Part shown: in pieces, positions 1 through 7,980 of the stretch
How positions within the stretch are numbered: position 1 is the stretch's first letter
Layout of the letters: each line of letters opens with the position of its first letter
Origin: Flavobacteriales bacterium
GTDB lineage: Bacteria > Bacteroidota > Bacteroidia > UBA10329
Assembly: GCA_021741155.1 (NCBI GenBank)
Contig: JAIOYP010000040.1
Span: 1-37,357 of the forward strand
Direction: 5' to 3'
DNA: 37,357 bases
Program-made: the position numbers and the translations under genes
Notes under the pieces: generated by a model
Seen by the model: the letters and a program-made list of their open reading frames with translations, nothing else
What the model was told of the DNA's origin: nothing
The model's database searches: none

Positions 1-19
1 AGTTTGAAACGATAACTTC

Positions 20-517
20 TTACAAAGTTCCGCTCAATGTGTAAGTACAAGTTTCAGGAACTGAAGGATCTTGTTCTGTAAGTGTTACGTTCAAAGTCGT
101 TCCAGACAAAGAACCTGATCCACCATAAGTGTAGTTGTCAATTGTTTGGTTATCAACTGTGAATGAAGTTGCAGACGTAACTGTACAAGCAATTGCAAGG
201 CTACCACCAACATTCATTACAATTTTAGTTGCGCTACCAGAACCAGCAGAAATAGTTGTAGCTGTAGACGAAATGGTTCCGTTACCACTAACACCACAAG
301 CTACTGTACCGCTAAGGTTAACTGTGCCTACGAATGCAGCACGGTTTTCAGTTGCACAAGCAACTCCACTGTATCCTGCATCACACTCGCAATCTCCTTC
401 TACGCAAGTACCGTTTAGACCACAATCTACATCTTTACAAGCATCTGTATCACATGATACCATACCGATAGTAGCGATTGCTGCTACTCCCAAAATTTGA
501 AGAATTCTTCTTTTCAT
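20..517 (-). CDS. EGF-like domain lipoprotein
   Basis: A 165-residue predicted lipoprotein. The N-terminus is basic then hydrophobic and ends in a lipobox (MVSC, Cys22), so it should be lipidated and held in an envelope membrane. Directly after it comes a Cys-rich EGF-like module (DACKDVDCGLNGTCVEG, then CECDAGYSGVAC). The rest, about 110 residues, is Ser/Thr/Gly-rich and looks like a small beta domain with two Cys. It is a paralogue of the next gene (628-1110): same signal peptide-EGF-AFVG order and similar length, so a tandem duplication is likely. A TACATTTG -7 box lies 38-45 bases upstream of the start. Function is unknown; EGF modules usually mediate protein or surface contacts. Confidence 0.8.
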   Translation of the reverse strand: MKRRILQILGVAAIATIGMVSCDTDACKDVDCGLNGTCVEGDCECDAGYSGVACATENRAAFVGTVNLSGTVACGVSGNGTISSTATTISAGSGSATKIVMNVGGSLAIACTVTSATSFTVDNQTIDNYTYGGSGSLSGTTLNVTLTEQDPSVPETCTYTLSGTL

Positions 518-554
518 TGTTTTTGTTTTTAAGTTTTTTTTGATTGAACGGTTG

Positions 555-562
555 CAAATGTA
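555..562 (-). promoter_or_regulatory. -7 box TACATTTG upstream of the first EGF lipoprotein
   Basis: On the minus strand the octamer TACATTTG matches the Bacteroidota sigma-A -7 consensus TAnnTTTG and lies 37 bases from the ATG at 517. No convincing TTG -33 element is seen at the usual spacing, so this is a -7-only call. It suggests the 20-517 gene has its own promoter although the paralogue lies upstream on the same strand. Confidence 0.45.
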
Positions 563-580
563 GGAAAATCAACCACTTCG

Positions 581-610
581 TCATTTGATTAAATCGGACT
601 TATCAAATGA
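581..610. repeat. 9-bp inverted repeat between the two EGF lipoprotein genes
   Basis: TCATTTGAT (581-589) and ATCAAATGA (602-610) are perfect inverted arms around a 12-base loop. The element lies just past the stop of the 628-1110 gene. No T-tract follows on the minus strand, so it is not a classical intrinsic terminator; it may be an mRNA-end hairpin or a protein-binding palindrome. Confidence 0.5.
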
Positions 611-627
611 TGCATGTGTATAACCGA

Positions 628-1110
628 TTATTCGATGATCATTCCAGTCAGTGCACACGTGAGTGTTTGACCGCCACTTGTAACCAATGTATAGTCAATA
701 GTTAAGACGCCATTATTCAGTGTACCTGTCCCATTTATGGTAGAACCTGTTCCCGATTGCTCTGTAAAAGTGACAGCAGTTCCGCTTACGACACCTACTA
801 TATCAAAATTGAAATCGCCAAGGTTGTGCAAAACAATCTCGGTTACATTTTCAGAATTAGCATTGATGCTGATTTCGTAATTGAAATCGCCCAAGTTGCA
901 GTTTTCTACTGCTGAATAGTTGCCCACAAATGCCAATCGTTGTTCTGTATCGCAGTTTGTGCCTGCATAACCAGTGGCACAAATGCACTCGCCAGAATCG
1001 CAAATGCCACCATTTAGGCAGGTCACATCTTTGCAAGCATCGGGTTTACAAGAGCTTAATCCTAATGTGATAAGGGAAGCAAGTAAAAGGAGTCTGTTTT
1101 TCATTGACAT
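628..1110 (-). CDS. EGF-like domain lipoprotein (paralogue)
   Basis: A 160-residue predicted lipoprotein. A hydrophobic signal ends in a lipobox (LSSC), followed by an EGF-like module (DACKDVTCLNGGICDSG, CICATGYAGTNC) and a C-terminal domain of about 110 residues that begins AFVGNYS. Start choice: ATG at 1110 gives MSMKNR; the ATG at 1104 (MKNRLLLL) gives a more typical signal peptide and may be the real start. It parallels the 20-517 gene in domain order and differs mostly in the C-terminal domain, which is richer in Asn and Asp. Envelope location is inferred from the lipobox; no function is known. Confidence 0.8.
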   Translation of the reverse strand: MSMKNRLLLLASLITLGLSSCKPDACKDVTCLNGGICDSGECICATGYAGTNCDTEQRLAFVGNYSAVENCNLGDFNYEISINANSENVTEIVLHNLGDFNFDIVGVVSGTAVTFTEQSGTGSTINGTGTLNNGVLTIDYTLVTSGGQTLTCALTGMIIE

Positions 1111-1207
1111 TGAAGGAATTGGTTGAGAACAAAAGTATAATTGATTCTCGGTTAATGGGTCTGTTTTCCTGAGGCAAGAAGGCTCTCTTTTTCTTTCTAC
1201 TATCTGT

Positions 1208-1236
1208 GAGACGCTTCGTTCCTCAGCGAAACAAAC
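1208..1236. repeat. Dispersed repeat related to the arms of the 10845-10937 element
   Basis: Bases 1208-1236 (GAGACGCTTCGTTCCTCAGC and onward into GAAACAAAC) closely match 10841-10869, with G/C swaps in the two short runs. In both places the run around CTTCGTTCCTCAG is framed by matching short arms (GC..GC here, CC..GG there). It lies in the region upstream of the E1 gene and argues against translation starting at 1276. Confidence 0.5.
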
Positions 1237-1309
1237 TGTCGTTCATAAGTTGGTTGTTGTAATTGAACTTTCCATTTGCGGATTTCATTACCACGGTCAG
1301 CCCTTTTTC

Positions 1310-1317
1310 TACTTTTG
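1310..1317 (+). promoter_or_regulatory. -7 box TACTTTTG of the E1 gene
   Basis: TACTTTTG fits TAnnTTTG exactly and ends 18 bases before the ATG at 1336. A transcription start would fall near 1324, downstream of the longer in-frame ATG at 1276, which supports 1336 as the translation start. No clear TTG -33 element is seen at the usual distance. Confidence 0.5.
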
Positions 1318-1335
1318 ACGGCTATTCTAATAAGG

Positions 1336-3312
1336 ATGAATTTCGACAAGGAAAATCTAAGTAATGAGCAGTTATTGAATCTGTATGTACAGCTTTTAAA
1401 ACCGCGTTTAATTGAGGAGAAGATGCTGGTTTTGCTTCGGCAAGGCCGCATAAGCAAATGGTTTTCGGGTATTGGTCAAGAAGCCATTTCTGTAGCTGTT
1501 GCCGAAGCGCTGGATGCAGACGAATACATTCTTCCGATGCACCGGAATCTGGGGGTTTTTACTTCGAGAAAGATGCCTTTGAATCGGCTATTCGCTCAGT
1601 TTCAAGGCAAGGCAAGCGGATTTAGTAAGGGCAGAGAGCGCAGTTTTCACTTTGGCTCCAATCCACATCATATAGTAGGGATGATTTCTCATCTTGGCCC
1701 ACAGATGGGCGTAGCTGATGGAATAGCACTCGCTCAGAAACTAGAAGGAACGGGAAAGGTCACCGCGGTTTTTAGCGGTGATGGAGGCGCCAGCGAAGGC
1801 GATTTCCACGAAAGCATCAACGTGGCAGCCGTTTGGGATTTGCCTGTCATCTTCATTATTGAAAACAACGGTTACGGATTGAGTACGCCAAGCAACGAGC
1901 AATTTCGTTGCAAGCAGTTTATTGATAAGGCGATTGGCTACGGAATTGAAGGCGTTCAAGTGGATGGAAACAACATTCTGGAAGTGTTCAATGCGGTTTC
2001 TAAACTCAAAGCAGACATCAGCAAGAACCCACGACCAATCTTATTGGAGTGCATGACGTTTAGAATGCGCGGTCATGAAGAAGCATCTGGAACCAAGTAC
2101 GTTCCGAATGAGCTGATGGAAACATGGGCCAAGAAAGACCCCGTCAATAATTATGAAGGATTTCTGAAGGAGCAAGGAATCCTTTCGGATGAGGAAGAGC
2201 AGCGAATCCGTGAGGCGATCAAAGCTGAGATAAACGAAGGGTTGGAGTTGGCTTATGCTGAAGGCGAGATTGAATCAAACCCTGAGTTGGAAGCTGCGGA
2301 TGTTTACGCTCCGCATACACATATTTCGGTAGCACCTTCTTCAACCAAGAAAGAAATGCGCTTGATTGATGCCATTTCTGACGGAATGCGTGAGGCAATG
2401 AGAAAGCATCCCGAACTCATTTTAATGGGACAAGATATTGCCGATTATGGTGGTGTATTCAAGATTACCGAAGGGTTTTTGGAAGAGTTCGGAAAGGATA
2501 GAGTTCGCAATACACCTTTGTGCGAGTCAGCCATCATCGGAACTGGATTAGGTCTTTCCATTAAAGGGAAGAAGTCGATGGTAGAAATGCAGTTTGCTGA
2601 TTTTGTGACCTGTGGCTTCAATCAAATCATAAACAACTTAGCCAAATCGCATTACCGTTGGGCGCAAAACGCGGATGTAGTTGTGCGAATGCCAACGGGA
2701 GCAGGAGTAGGAGCAGGACCGTTTCATTCTCAGAGCAACGAGGCTTGGTTTGCACACACACCAGGTTTGAAAGTGGTGTATCCAGCTTTTCCTTCAGATG
2801 CTAAAGGTTTGCTCATTTCTTCGTTTGAAGATCCCAATCCTGTGATGTTCTTCGAACAGAAATCGCTCTACAGAAGCGTAAAGGAAGAGGTTTCGGAAGG
2901 CTATTATAATGTAGAGATAGGCAAGGCAAATCTTGTAAAGCAAGGTTCTGACGTTTCCATTATCACCTACGGAATTGGTGTTCATTGGGCGTTGGAGTTC
3001 CTGAAAGAGAACCCAGATGTTTCTGCCGATCTTCTTGATTTGCGAACGCTACTGCCTTATGATAAGGATGCTATTCTAGCTACTGTAAAGAAAACAGGAC
3101 GCGCCATTATTCTACACGAAGACACGCTGATTGGAGGATTGGCTTCAGAAATTTCTGCTTTCATCACCGAAAATGCTTTTGCTGACTTGGACGCGCCAGT
3201 CATTCGTTCTGCTAGCTTAGATACACCTGTACCTTTTGCAGGCAAATTGGAATGGGAGTTTTTGCCTAAGAGGCGTTTTGCGGAGCAGGTGCGGAAGCTG
3301 TTGGAGTATTAG
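1336..3312 (+). CDS. 2-oxoacid dehydrogenase E1, fused alpha and beta subunits
   Basis: A 658-residue thiamine-diphosphate enzyme with both E1 halves in one chain, as is common for Bacteroidota branched-chain (2-oxoisovalerate-type) E1. It would oxidatively decarboxylate 2-oxoacids and pass the acyl group to a lipoyl E2. The alpha half (about residues 1-330) carries the ThDP motif GDGGASEGDFHES ending in IENNGYG. The beta half (about 350-658) starts RLIDAISDGMREAM and has GQDIADYGGVF, TPLCESAIIGTGLG, EMQFADF and a C-terminal swivel domain (LLDLRTLLPYDKD, HEDTLIGG). The start at 1336 (MNFDKENL) is preferred over 1276: the extra 20 residues look like neither an E1 nor a signal peptide, and a -7 box lies in between. 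E2 and E3 are not in the window, so the substrate is inferred. Confidence 0.9.
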   Translation: MNFDKENLSNEQLLNLYVQLLKPRLIEEKMLVLLRQGRISKWFSGIGQEAISVAVAEALDADEYILPMHRNLGVFTSRKMPLNRLFAQFQGKASGFSKGRERSFHFGSNPHHIVGMISHLGPQMGVADGIALAQKLEGTGKVTAVFSGDGGASEGDFHESINVAAVWDLPVIFIIENNGYGLSTPSNEQFRCKQFIDKAIGYGIEGVQVDGNNILEVFNAVSKLKADISKNPRPILLECMTFRMRGHEEASGTKYVPNELMETWAKKDPVNNYEGFLKEQGILSDEEEQRIREAIKAEINEGLELAYAEGEIESNPELEAADVYAPHTHISVAPSSTKKEMRLIDAISDGMREAMRKHPELILMGQDIADYGGVFKITEGFLEEFGKDRVRNTPLCESAIIGTGLGLSIKGKKSMVEMQFADFVTCGFNQIINNLAKSHYRWAQNADVVVRMPTGAGVGAGPFHSQSNEAWFAHTPGLKVVYPAFPSDAKGLLISSFEDPNPVMFFEQKSLYRSVKEEVSEGYYNVEIGKANLVKQGSDVSIITYGIGVHWALEFLKENPDVSADLLDLRTLLPYDKDAILATVKKTGRAIILHEDTLIGGLASEISAFITENAFADLDAPVIRSASLDTPVPFAGKLEWEFLPKRRFAEQVRKLLEY

Positions 3313-3495
3313 GTTCGCTACGCTCACTTTTTTTCTCGCAAAGCCGCAAAGCCGCAAAGTTTTTCATTCGCTGCGCTCATGGCTGTTTCTCGCAGAGAAA
3401 AAGAGAAGAAGGAGGCTCGAAAGCGAGGACACTTGCTAAAGCAGATGACGATGCGTGCGTTCATTTGCTCATGTGCTAATTCGCCAATTGGCTAA

Positions 3496-5814
3496 CTACT
3501 TGCTTTCTAATAGCAGCTCGTTCAAGTGCTTCATGGCAGCTTGATTTTTCTCGTTGTAAGCCGAACGCTCAATAATGGTTTTCTCCTTGGTGGTAAGATG
3601 CCAACTGAGGGAAATGTCTTCTAATTCTGGCCGTGTAAGCTCAAGGTCAATTACTTCCAGATCGGTATTGAGCCAATCTTGAGCATAAACGGTGAGGTCG
3701 TCATTGTTGTAATCCTGCATAACAAACAAGTTGTCGTAAATATGCCCCAGTGGGTTTGACATCATTTTAAAGAGTGAACGCATTTCATTTGGACCAATAG
3801 GCTCAATCTTTTTACTGTCGCGAATCTGAAGGATGATTACACCGCTTGTATTCTGCTCTACCCATTTTCTAATTGCATACAAATGTTTTAAAGCAAGTGA
3901 AGCTCCGTATGTATCGCGGAAACCTGCGTCCATCACCTCTATCACTGGATCAGATGGTAGCGAAACCGCTGGCGAAATGAATGGAAACGTGGCGTTCATT
4001 CTAAGCACAGAACTAAACCAGACGTTATCTGCATCCTGATTTTTGAGTAATCGTCTAAATTCTACAGCAGATTGCAGTGCCTGACCTTTTAAAATATTCG
4101 GATGATTGAATGTGAGGTGTGCAATTGGCTGCGAACATATATATAGACTTCGCCCATCATTGATAATACTTGGCGAGAAGAGCATCATTGGAATGAGCGC
4201 TTCCTGTTCAGGAATAGCATAATCGCCCAAACGCTTGTCTACAATGCCTAATGTGTTATCGTTAAACTGCTTTTCGAGTGCATACCCGCGATCTTTGGAG
4301 TAGATGTAAGTTCCATCTCTAAATTTCTGAAAGCGAATAAACCAATCATTCACCGCCAAAGAAGTGGTAATGGGATTGAGTAAATCCATGCCCATTCTAG
4401 TTACATATTCCTGACTGTTAAGATTGATGGTAGAATCTGTTTGCGAACGCAGATAAAGTTCTCGCCAGTAAGCCAAGCCAAACATACCGCCAGAAGCTCC
4501 GCTTATTAGCTGCGTATGTTTCATCAACTCTCCATTGGTAATACTGTCTGCCACCTGCATAACTTTATAGCTCCATAAAGCAGAACGGGCACCTCCACCA
4601 GTTACACAAACGAGTACTAATTTGGGTTTATCTGATTTCCGATCGGTATTCTTCAGTTTCCACTTTTTTAGAATTTCATGATGATGGTTCACATCCTTTT
4701 CATAAATAGTGAAACTCTGTTGGACATTTGTTAACGAATCAAGATTATAAATGGCTGGTGCATCGTCATAGTTCATTCCATAAGCGCGGCTTTCATACTG
4801 CAGAACACCCTTATAAACAAGAAAATGAACACCAATGATTGTCACAATTAAAAATATGGTTGACCATCCTCTAAGTGCAGAATGGATGGCGCTGGTAAGC
4901 ATTAGTACCATGGTACTAGTAAGGAAAATGATGGCTCCAGCTGGAATGTTGAGTGTGGGCGTTTCTCGATACCCGCCAAATATTAGGAAGGTGATAACCG
5001 CAACCATCTCAAATACAACCGCAATCATGTGGTTTTGACGAAAGACCTTCTGAACTACTTCTTTGTCATAGTGATCTGAATCGCGCGTTAGGCCAATTTT
5101 AAACCAATTTACCATGTAGGTAACCACTTTCCATTCATAGTCACTTTCTCGCGGAGCATTAACATGTCGCCACTCTAAATTCTTTTGCATTAGAACCTGA
5201 ATAGTCTTTTTCTTTTTCTTGTCCTTTTTTCGCAGATCTTCTTCAGACACTCCAATTACCTTGAAAATATTTCGGCTTAGTGCAAGAAAGTACGAGTGCC
5301 CTGGAATCATGAAAAGCAGAATTCCGGATACCAATCCTGCCATATCCCAAGCAATCTGACTACTTACCTGAAGGTTGTTTTCGAGCAGAAAAAGCTCGTT
5401 CTTAAATTGAAATTCGGCAATCTTGTAAAAATAGAGGGCAAGAAAGATTCCGGGAATAATGGAATTGTTGAGCGAGTATTTGAAGAATGGCTTTGAAACC
5501 GTAGCCAAAAATGGAAAGCGATAGGCGTTCTGGATATAGCTTGATATATGGAATGCCATGATGAATCCGCCAAGGGCAAATCCAAGAATCATAAACGACC
5601 AAAAATCTACGCGTCCCATGTACTCTGGGTCCCAAAAAAGGTATGGTACACCATATCCTTGACCCACGGCCCCTGTTGCAAATGAGCCTAGTGCAACCCA
5701 AAAAAACAGTAGAATGTAATTCTTCTTAAAGTGAAGAACAAGAAGTCTGAGAGGAAAAAAATAGAGCGTTCGCTGAACAATCTGATGATTCCACACTTTC
5801 TTAAGAAACGACAT
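3496..5814 (-). CDS. Membrane-anchored patatin-like phospholipase
   Basis: A 772-residue protein with a multi-span N-terminal membrane region (about residues 20-340, several hydrophobic segments) and a soluble C-terminal patatin domain. The patatin elements are in order: oxyanion loop TGGGARSALW (about 400), nucleophile elbow SGASGG (about 438, Ser of GxSxG) and a DAG for the catalytic dyad aspartate (about 629, EVMDAGFRDTYG). Patatin enzymes hydrolyse acyl esters of phospholipids or neutral lipids, so a lipase acting at the inner membrane is likely. The layout resembles uncharacterised Bacteroidota patatin-like proteins; the substrate is unknown. It converges on the E1 gene across 183 bases containing a short GCAAAGCC direct repeat. 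No partner gene is evident. Confidence 0.82.
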   Translation of the reverse strand: MSFLKKVWNHQIVQRTLYFFPLRLLVLHFKKNYILLFFWVALGSFATGAVGQGYGVPYLFWDPEYMGRVDFWSFMILGFALGGFIMAFHISSYIQNAYRFPFLATVSKPFFKYSLNNSIIPGIFLALYFYKIAEFQFKNELFLLENNLQVSSQIAWDMAGLVSGILLFMIPGHSYFLALSRNIFKVIGVSEEDLRKKDKKKKKTIQVLMQKNLEWRHVNAPRESDYEWKVVTYMVNWFKIGLTRDSDHYDKEVVQKVFRQNHMIAVVFEMVAVITFLIFGGYRETPTLNIPAGAIIFLTSTMVLMLTSAIHSALRGWSTIFLIVTIIGVHFLVYKGVLQYESRAYGMNYDDAPAIYNLDSLTNVQQSFTIYEKDVNHHHEILKKWKLKNTDRKSDKPKLVLVCVTGGGARSALWSYKVMQVADSITNGELMKHTQLISGASGGMFGLAYWRELYLRSQTDSTINLNSQEYVTRMGMDLLNPITTSLAVNDWFIRFQKFRDGTYIYSKDRGYALEKQFNDNTLGIVDKRLGDYAIPEQEALIPMMLFSPSIINDGRSLYICSQPIAHLTFNHPNILKGQALQSAVEFRRLLKNQDADNVWFSSVLRMNATFPFISPAVSLPSDPVIEVMDAGFRDTYGASLALKHLYAIRKWVEQNTSGVIILQIRDSKKIEPIGPNEMRSLFKMMSNPLGHIYDNLFVMQDYNNDDLTVYAQDWLNTDLEVIDLELTRPELEDISLSWHLTTKEKTIIERSAYNEKNQAAMKHLNELLLESK

Positions 5815-5943
5815 TGGTCTTAGGTTTCACTCAGAGTTTTACAAGAATAGCACAACTCTAGCATTAGAACGCACCATTTACAATGATGTTACCTTATTTA
5901 TTGATTTTCAATCACATCCAATGTGTTAGAAGGCTTTTGTGTA

Positions 5944-7200
5944 TTAAAGCTGATCTACAATCTGATGAAAGATGTCTTCCCAATTCAACGACTTCTGTGC
6001 TTTTGAATGCGGCCTTTCGTTCATAGAGATGATGATAATGTTCCTATCAGGATTGATGTAGATGTGTTGTTTATATAGGCCAATTGCCATGAAATCGTTG
6101 TATTCTTTGTAGCCGATATACCAGCAATTGTGGTAGCCGAAGGTGCCGCCTTCTGTAGTGTCTCTTGCTAAGGTTGATTCAACCCAATCTTTATTCAGCA
6201 ATTGTTCTCCTTGCCAATTTCCTTTCTTCATATATAAACGTCCGAATTTGGCATAATCCAAGGCTGTGGCTTGAATGCAGCAATACGGCTTGATGCGTTC
6301 TTTCCTATCGGCACTCCATCGAGCATCGCTTTCCATACCAAGCGGAATCCAAATTTTGGTCTGCATGTATTCGTTGAGCGGTGCACCAGTCACTTTTTCC
6401 AACACTTGACCCAGTAGCCAAACGTTCATATTCATGTATGCCTGATCAACTCCAGGTTCGCGTTTGAATTTAATGAACCGTGTGGCCTTTCCTAGATACT
6501 TTCCGTAATAAAGCAATCCATCTACCGTAAGCGGATGTTCGATACCGGACGTATGATTAAGCAGGTGTTTCAGCTTTACGCGGTTGTAGCGTGGGTCTTT
6601 ACTAAGACCAGGTAGATAGGTTGAGACTAAGTCATCCAAAGAACCAATCAATCCATCTTGAATGGCAAAGCCAACCAAGGCTGATGTGAAGGATTTAGCC
6701 ACAGAATAGGAGGGATGCAAGTGCGCTTTATCGCCATCGGCATAATGCTCATAGAGAACGGTGTCGTTGCGAATGATGACAAGTGCCTGATTGGGATGCG
6801 CTGCAACCAACTCATCTAAATTGCGCCAAATAGGCACAACGTAAGGCGACCAATCGTTTACGCCAATTCGTTTACCGAGGTCATTTGGGGCGCTTTCGAA
6901 GAAGCGAAAAGGTGTTTCTGGGGCTTTTAGGTCACGTGCGTGCAGCCATTTGTGGTCTTTGAGGTCGGGGCGGAGATAGACCACGCCTCTGAAAGGAAGG
7001 GCGCAACCTGTGATGAGGATGGAGAAAAGGAAAAAGGAAAAACGGAAAACTGTCCATAGTCCATGGTCGATAGTCCATAGACCATGGCCACCTGACCCTG
7101 AAGTTGCACACAGCTTTTTATCGGCTATCGTCTGTGGTCTATGGACTATCGTCTGTGGTCTGTGATCCATCGACTGTGGACTAACTTTTGTTCTCATCAT
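5944..7200 (-). CDS. Class C beta-lactamase-fold serine hydrolase, N-terminal extension of repeat origin
   Basis: A 418-residue open frame. From about residue 100 it is a beta-lactamase/penicillin-binding-like hydrolase: SVAK (SxxK) within SYSVAKSFTSALVGFA, HLLNHTSGIEHP, the YxN motif YMNMNVWLLG and a C-terminal NPDRNIIIIS strand. Family members are esterases, DD-peptidases or lactamases. About residues 52-67 (FRFSFFLFSILITGC) are a lipoprotein signal with lipobox. The first 49 residues are translated from a dispersed intergenic repeat (7056-7190), giving motifs such as HRPQTIVHRPQTI and HGLWTIDHGLW. No ATG, GTG or TTG lies in frame between the repeat and the signal peptide, so either the extension is translated or a rarer start is used. 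The true start is unresolved. Confidence 0.8.
   Translation of the reverse strand: MMRTKVSPQSMDHRPQTIVHRPQTIADKKLCATSGSGGHGLWTIDHGLWTVFRFSFFLFSILITGCALPFRGVVYLRPDLKDHKWLHARDLKAPETPFRFFESAPNDLGKRIGVNDWSPYVVPIWRNLDELVAAHPNQALVIIRNDTVLYEHYADGDKAHLHPSYSVAKSFTSALVGFAIQDGLIGSLDDLVSTYLPGLSKDPRYNRVKLKHLLNHTSGIEHPLTVDGLLYYGKYLGKATRFIKFKREPGVDQAYMNMNVWLLGQVLEKVTGAPLNEYMQTKIWIPLGMESDARWSADRKERIKPYCCIQATALDYAKFGRLYMKKGNWQGEQLLNKDWVESTLARDTTEGGTFGYHNCWYIGYKEYNDFMAIGLYKQHIYINPDRNIIIISMNERPHSKAQKSLNWEDIFHQIVDQL
7056..7190. repeat. Dispersed repeat built from CCATAGTCC / GTCTGTGG units, both orientations
   Basis: The stretch holds repeated near-copies of GTCCATAGTCCATGG and of CTATCGTCTGTGGTCTATGG, in both orientations and separated by about 40 bases of other sequence. 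Related sequence lies at 14876-14930 in front of the ABC-F gene. Here the repeat runs into the 5' part of the hydrolase reading frame. It is simple-sequence-like with inverted copies able to form hairpins. Confidence 0.7.
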
Positions 7201-7281
7201 GCCTTCACCACTTTTCCAAGGTCGAAACAGGCTTCCATGCAGGAAGTTTAGCGGAGCACGAAAATACCCAATTGCAAGTGC

Positions 7282-7857
7282 TCACCTCAATTGAAAATGA
7301 CCTGTGTAAGCAGGAGCAATTTCATCACCACTCATCAACCAATCCATGGTCATTTTGCGCGGAACGGTAACGGTTTCTACTCGGTGAAATGTTCCAAAAA
7401 CACGATCCCAAATGCGGGTAGTAACGCCATGGTTCAATTTAGGCTGATGAAAATGGTGATAGAAGTGGTGCTTTCTGAGCACAATAAAGATTTTGGCAAC
7501 AGGCCCTTTGCGGTGATAGCGTGTATGCACGTATTCGTAGAGACCGTACATGCCCATCAAACCAAGAACAAATGCCAGCGCATTGGTCCAAGCAACTATC
7601 AGGTTTAAGATAAGAAAGAGCGAAACAGCCACTGCGATTGCTGCCGCAATTTTTTTACCAGCAGGAGCAAAGTAGTGCACCCTTTGATGATGCAACGAAT
7701 GTTCGTCTTTGAAAAAGTTTTTGCCTTTGTGTTCGTGACCCAGAAAACGATGGAGCATGTATTCTGTAAATGTCCATAGGGCAACACCGCTGAAAAAGGA
7801 GATTGTAAGCATGAAAATTGGGGTTTTTAAGGGAATCCCAATGTCTGCACAATTCAA
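7282..7857 (-). CDS. Fatty acid hydroxylase / sterol desaturase family membrane protein
   Basis: A 191-residue integral membrane di-iron enzyme of the fatty acid hydroxylase superfamily. The histidine clusters that ligate iron are visible in order: HRFLGHEH, HSLHHQRVH, HTRYHRKG and HHFYHHFH, with hydrophobic spans at about 15-35 and 70-105. The family hydroxylates or desaturates lipid chains; a role in sphingolipid or fatty-acid hydroxylation is an inference. The likely start is residue 17 (MLTISFF, 7809) because the first 16 residues carry no membrane features; ATG 7857 is the alternative. It is divergent from the choice-of-anchor-B gene at 7981. Confidence 0.82.
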   Translation of the reverse strand: MNCADIGIPLKTPIFMLTISFFSGVALWTFTEYMLHRFLGHEHKGKNFFKDEHSLHHQRVHYFAPAGKKIAAAIAVAVSLFLILNLIVAWTNALAFVLGLMGMYGLYEYVHTRYHRKGPVAKIFIVLRKHHFYHHFHQPKLNHGVTTRIWDRVFGTFHRVETVTVPRKMTMDWLMSGDEIAPAYTGHFQLR

Positions 7858-7947
7858 CGGAAATACAACGGATAAACTGTTAAAGTTGTGTTAACGTTAG
7901 ATTTGTAATAAGGGCGTTTGTCCTGACCGTTTTATCCTTGTCCTTTT

Positions 7948-7973
7948 TTGAAGGACACTTTGAATTACCTTCG
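7948..7973 (+). promoter_or_regulatory. Promoter of the choice-of-anchor-B gene (TTG and TACCTTCG)
   Basis: TTG at 7948-7950 and TACCTTCG at 7966-7973 (one mismatch to TAnnTTTG) are 15 bases apart, slightly shorter than typical. The ATG at 7981 follows 7 bases after the box, so the leader would be very short. TACCTTCG also occurs on the minus strand at 14855-14862 before the ABC-F gene and TACCTTTC at 14950-14957 before the PI-PLC gene. Confidence 0.4.
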
Positions 7974-7980
7974 GCCTTGC

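Noticed and set aside
1276..1335. Upstream start for the E1 gene giving 20 extra residues
   Set aside because: The extra residues resemble no E1 N-terminus, and a -7 box lies at 1310-1317, downstream of that ATG.
3236..3439. 67-codon frame across the end of the E1 gene
   Set aside because: It is a shadow of the E1 3' end plus intergenic repeat words.
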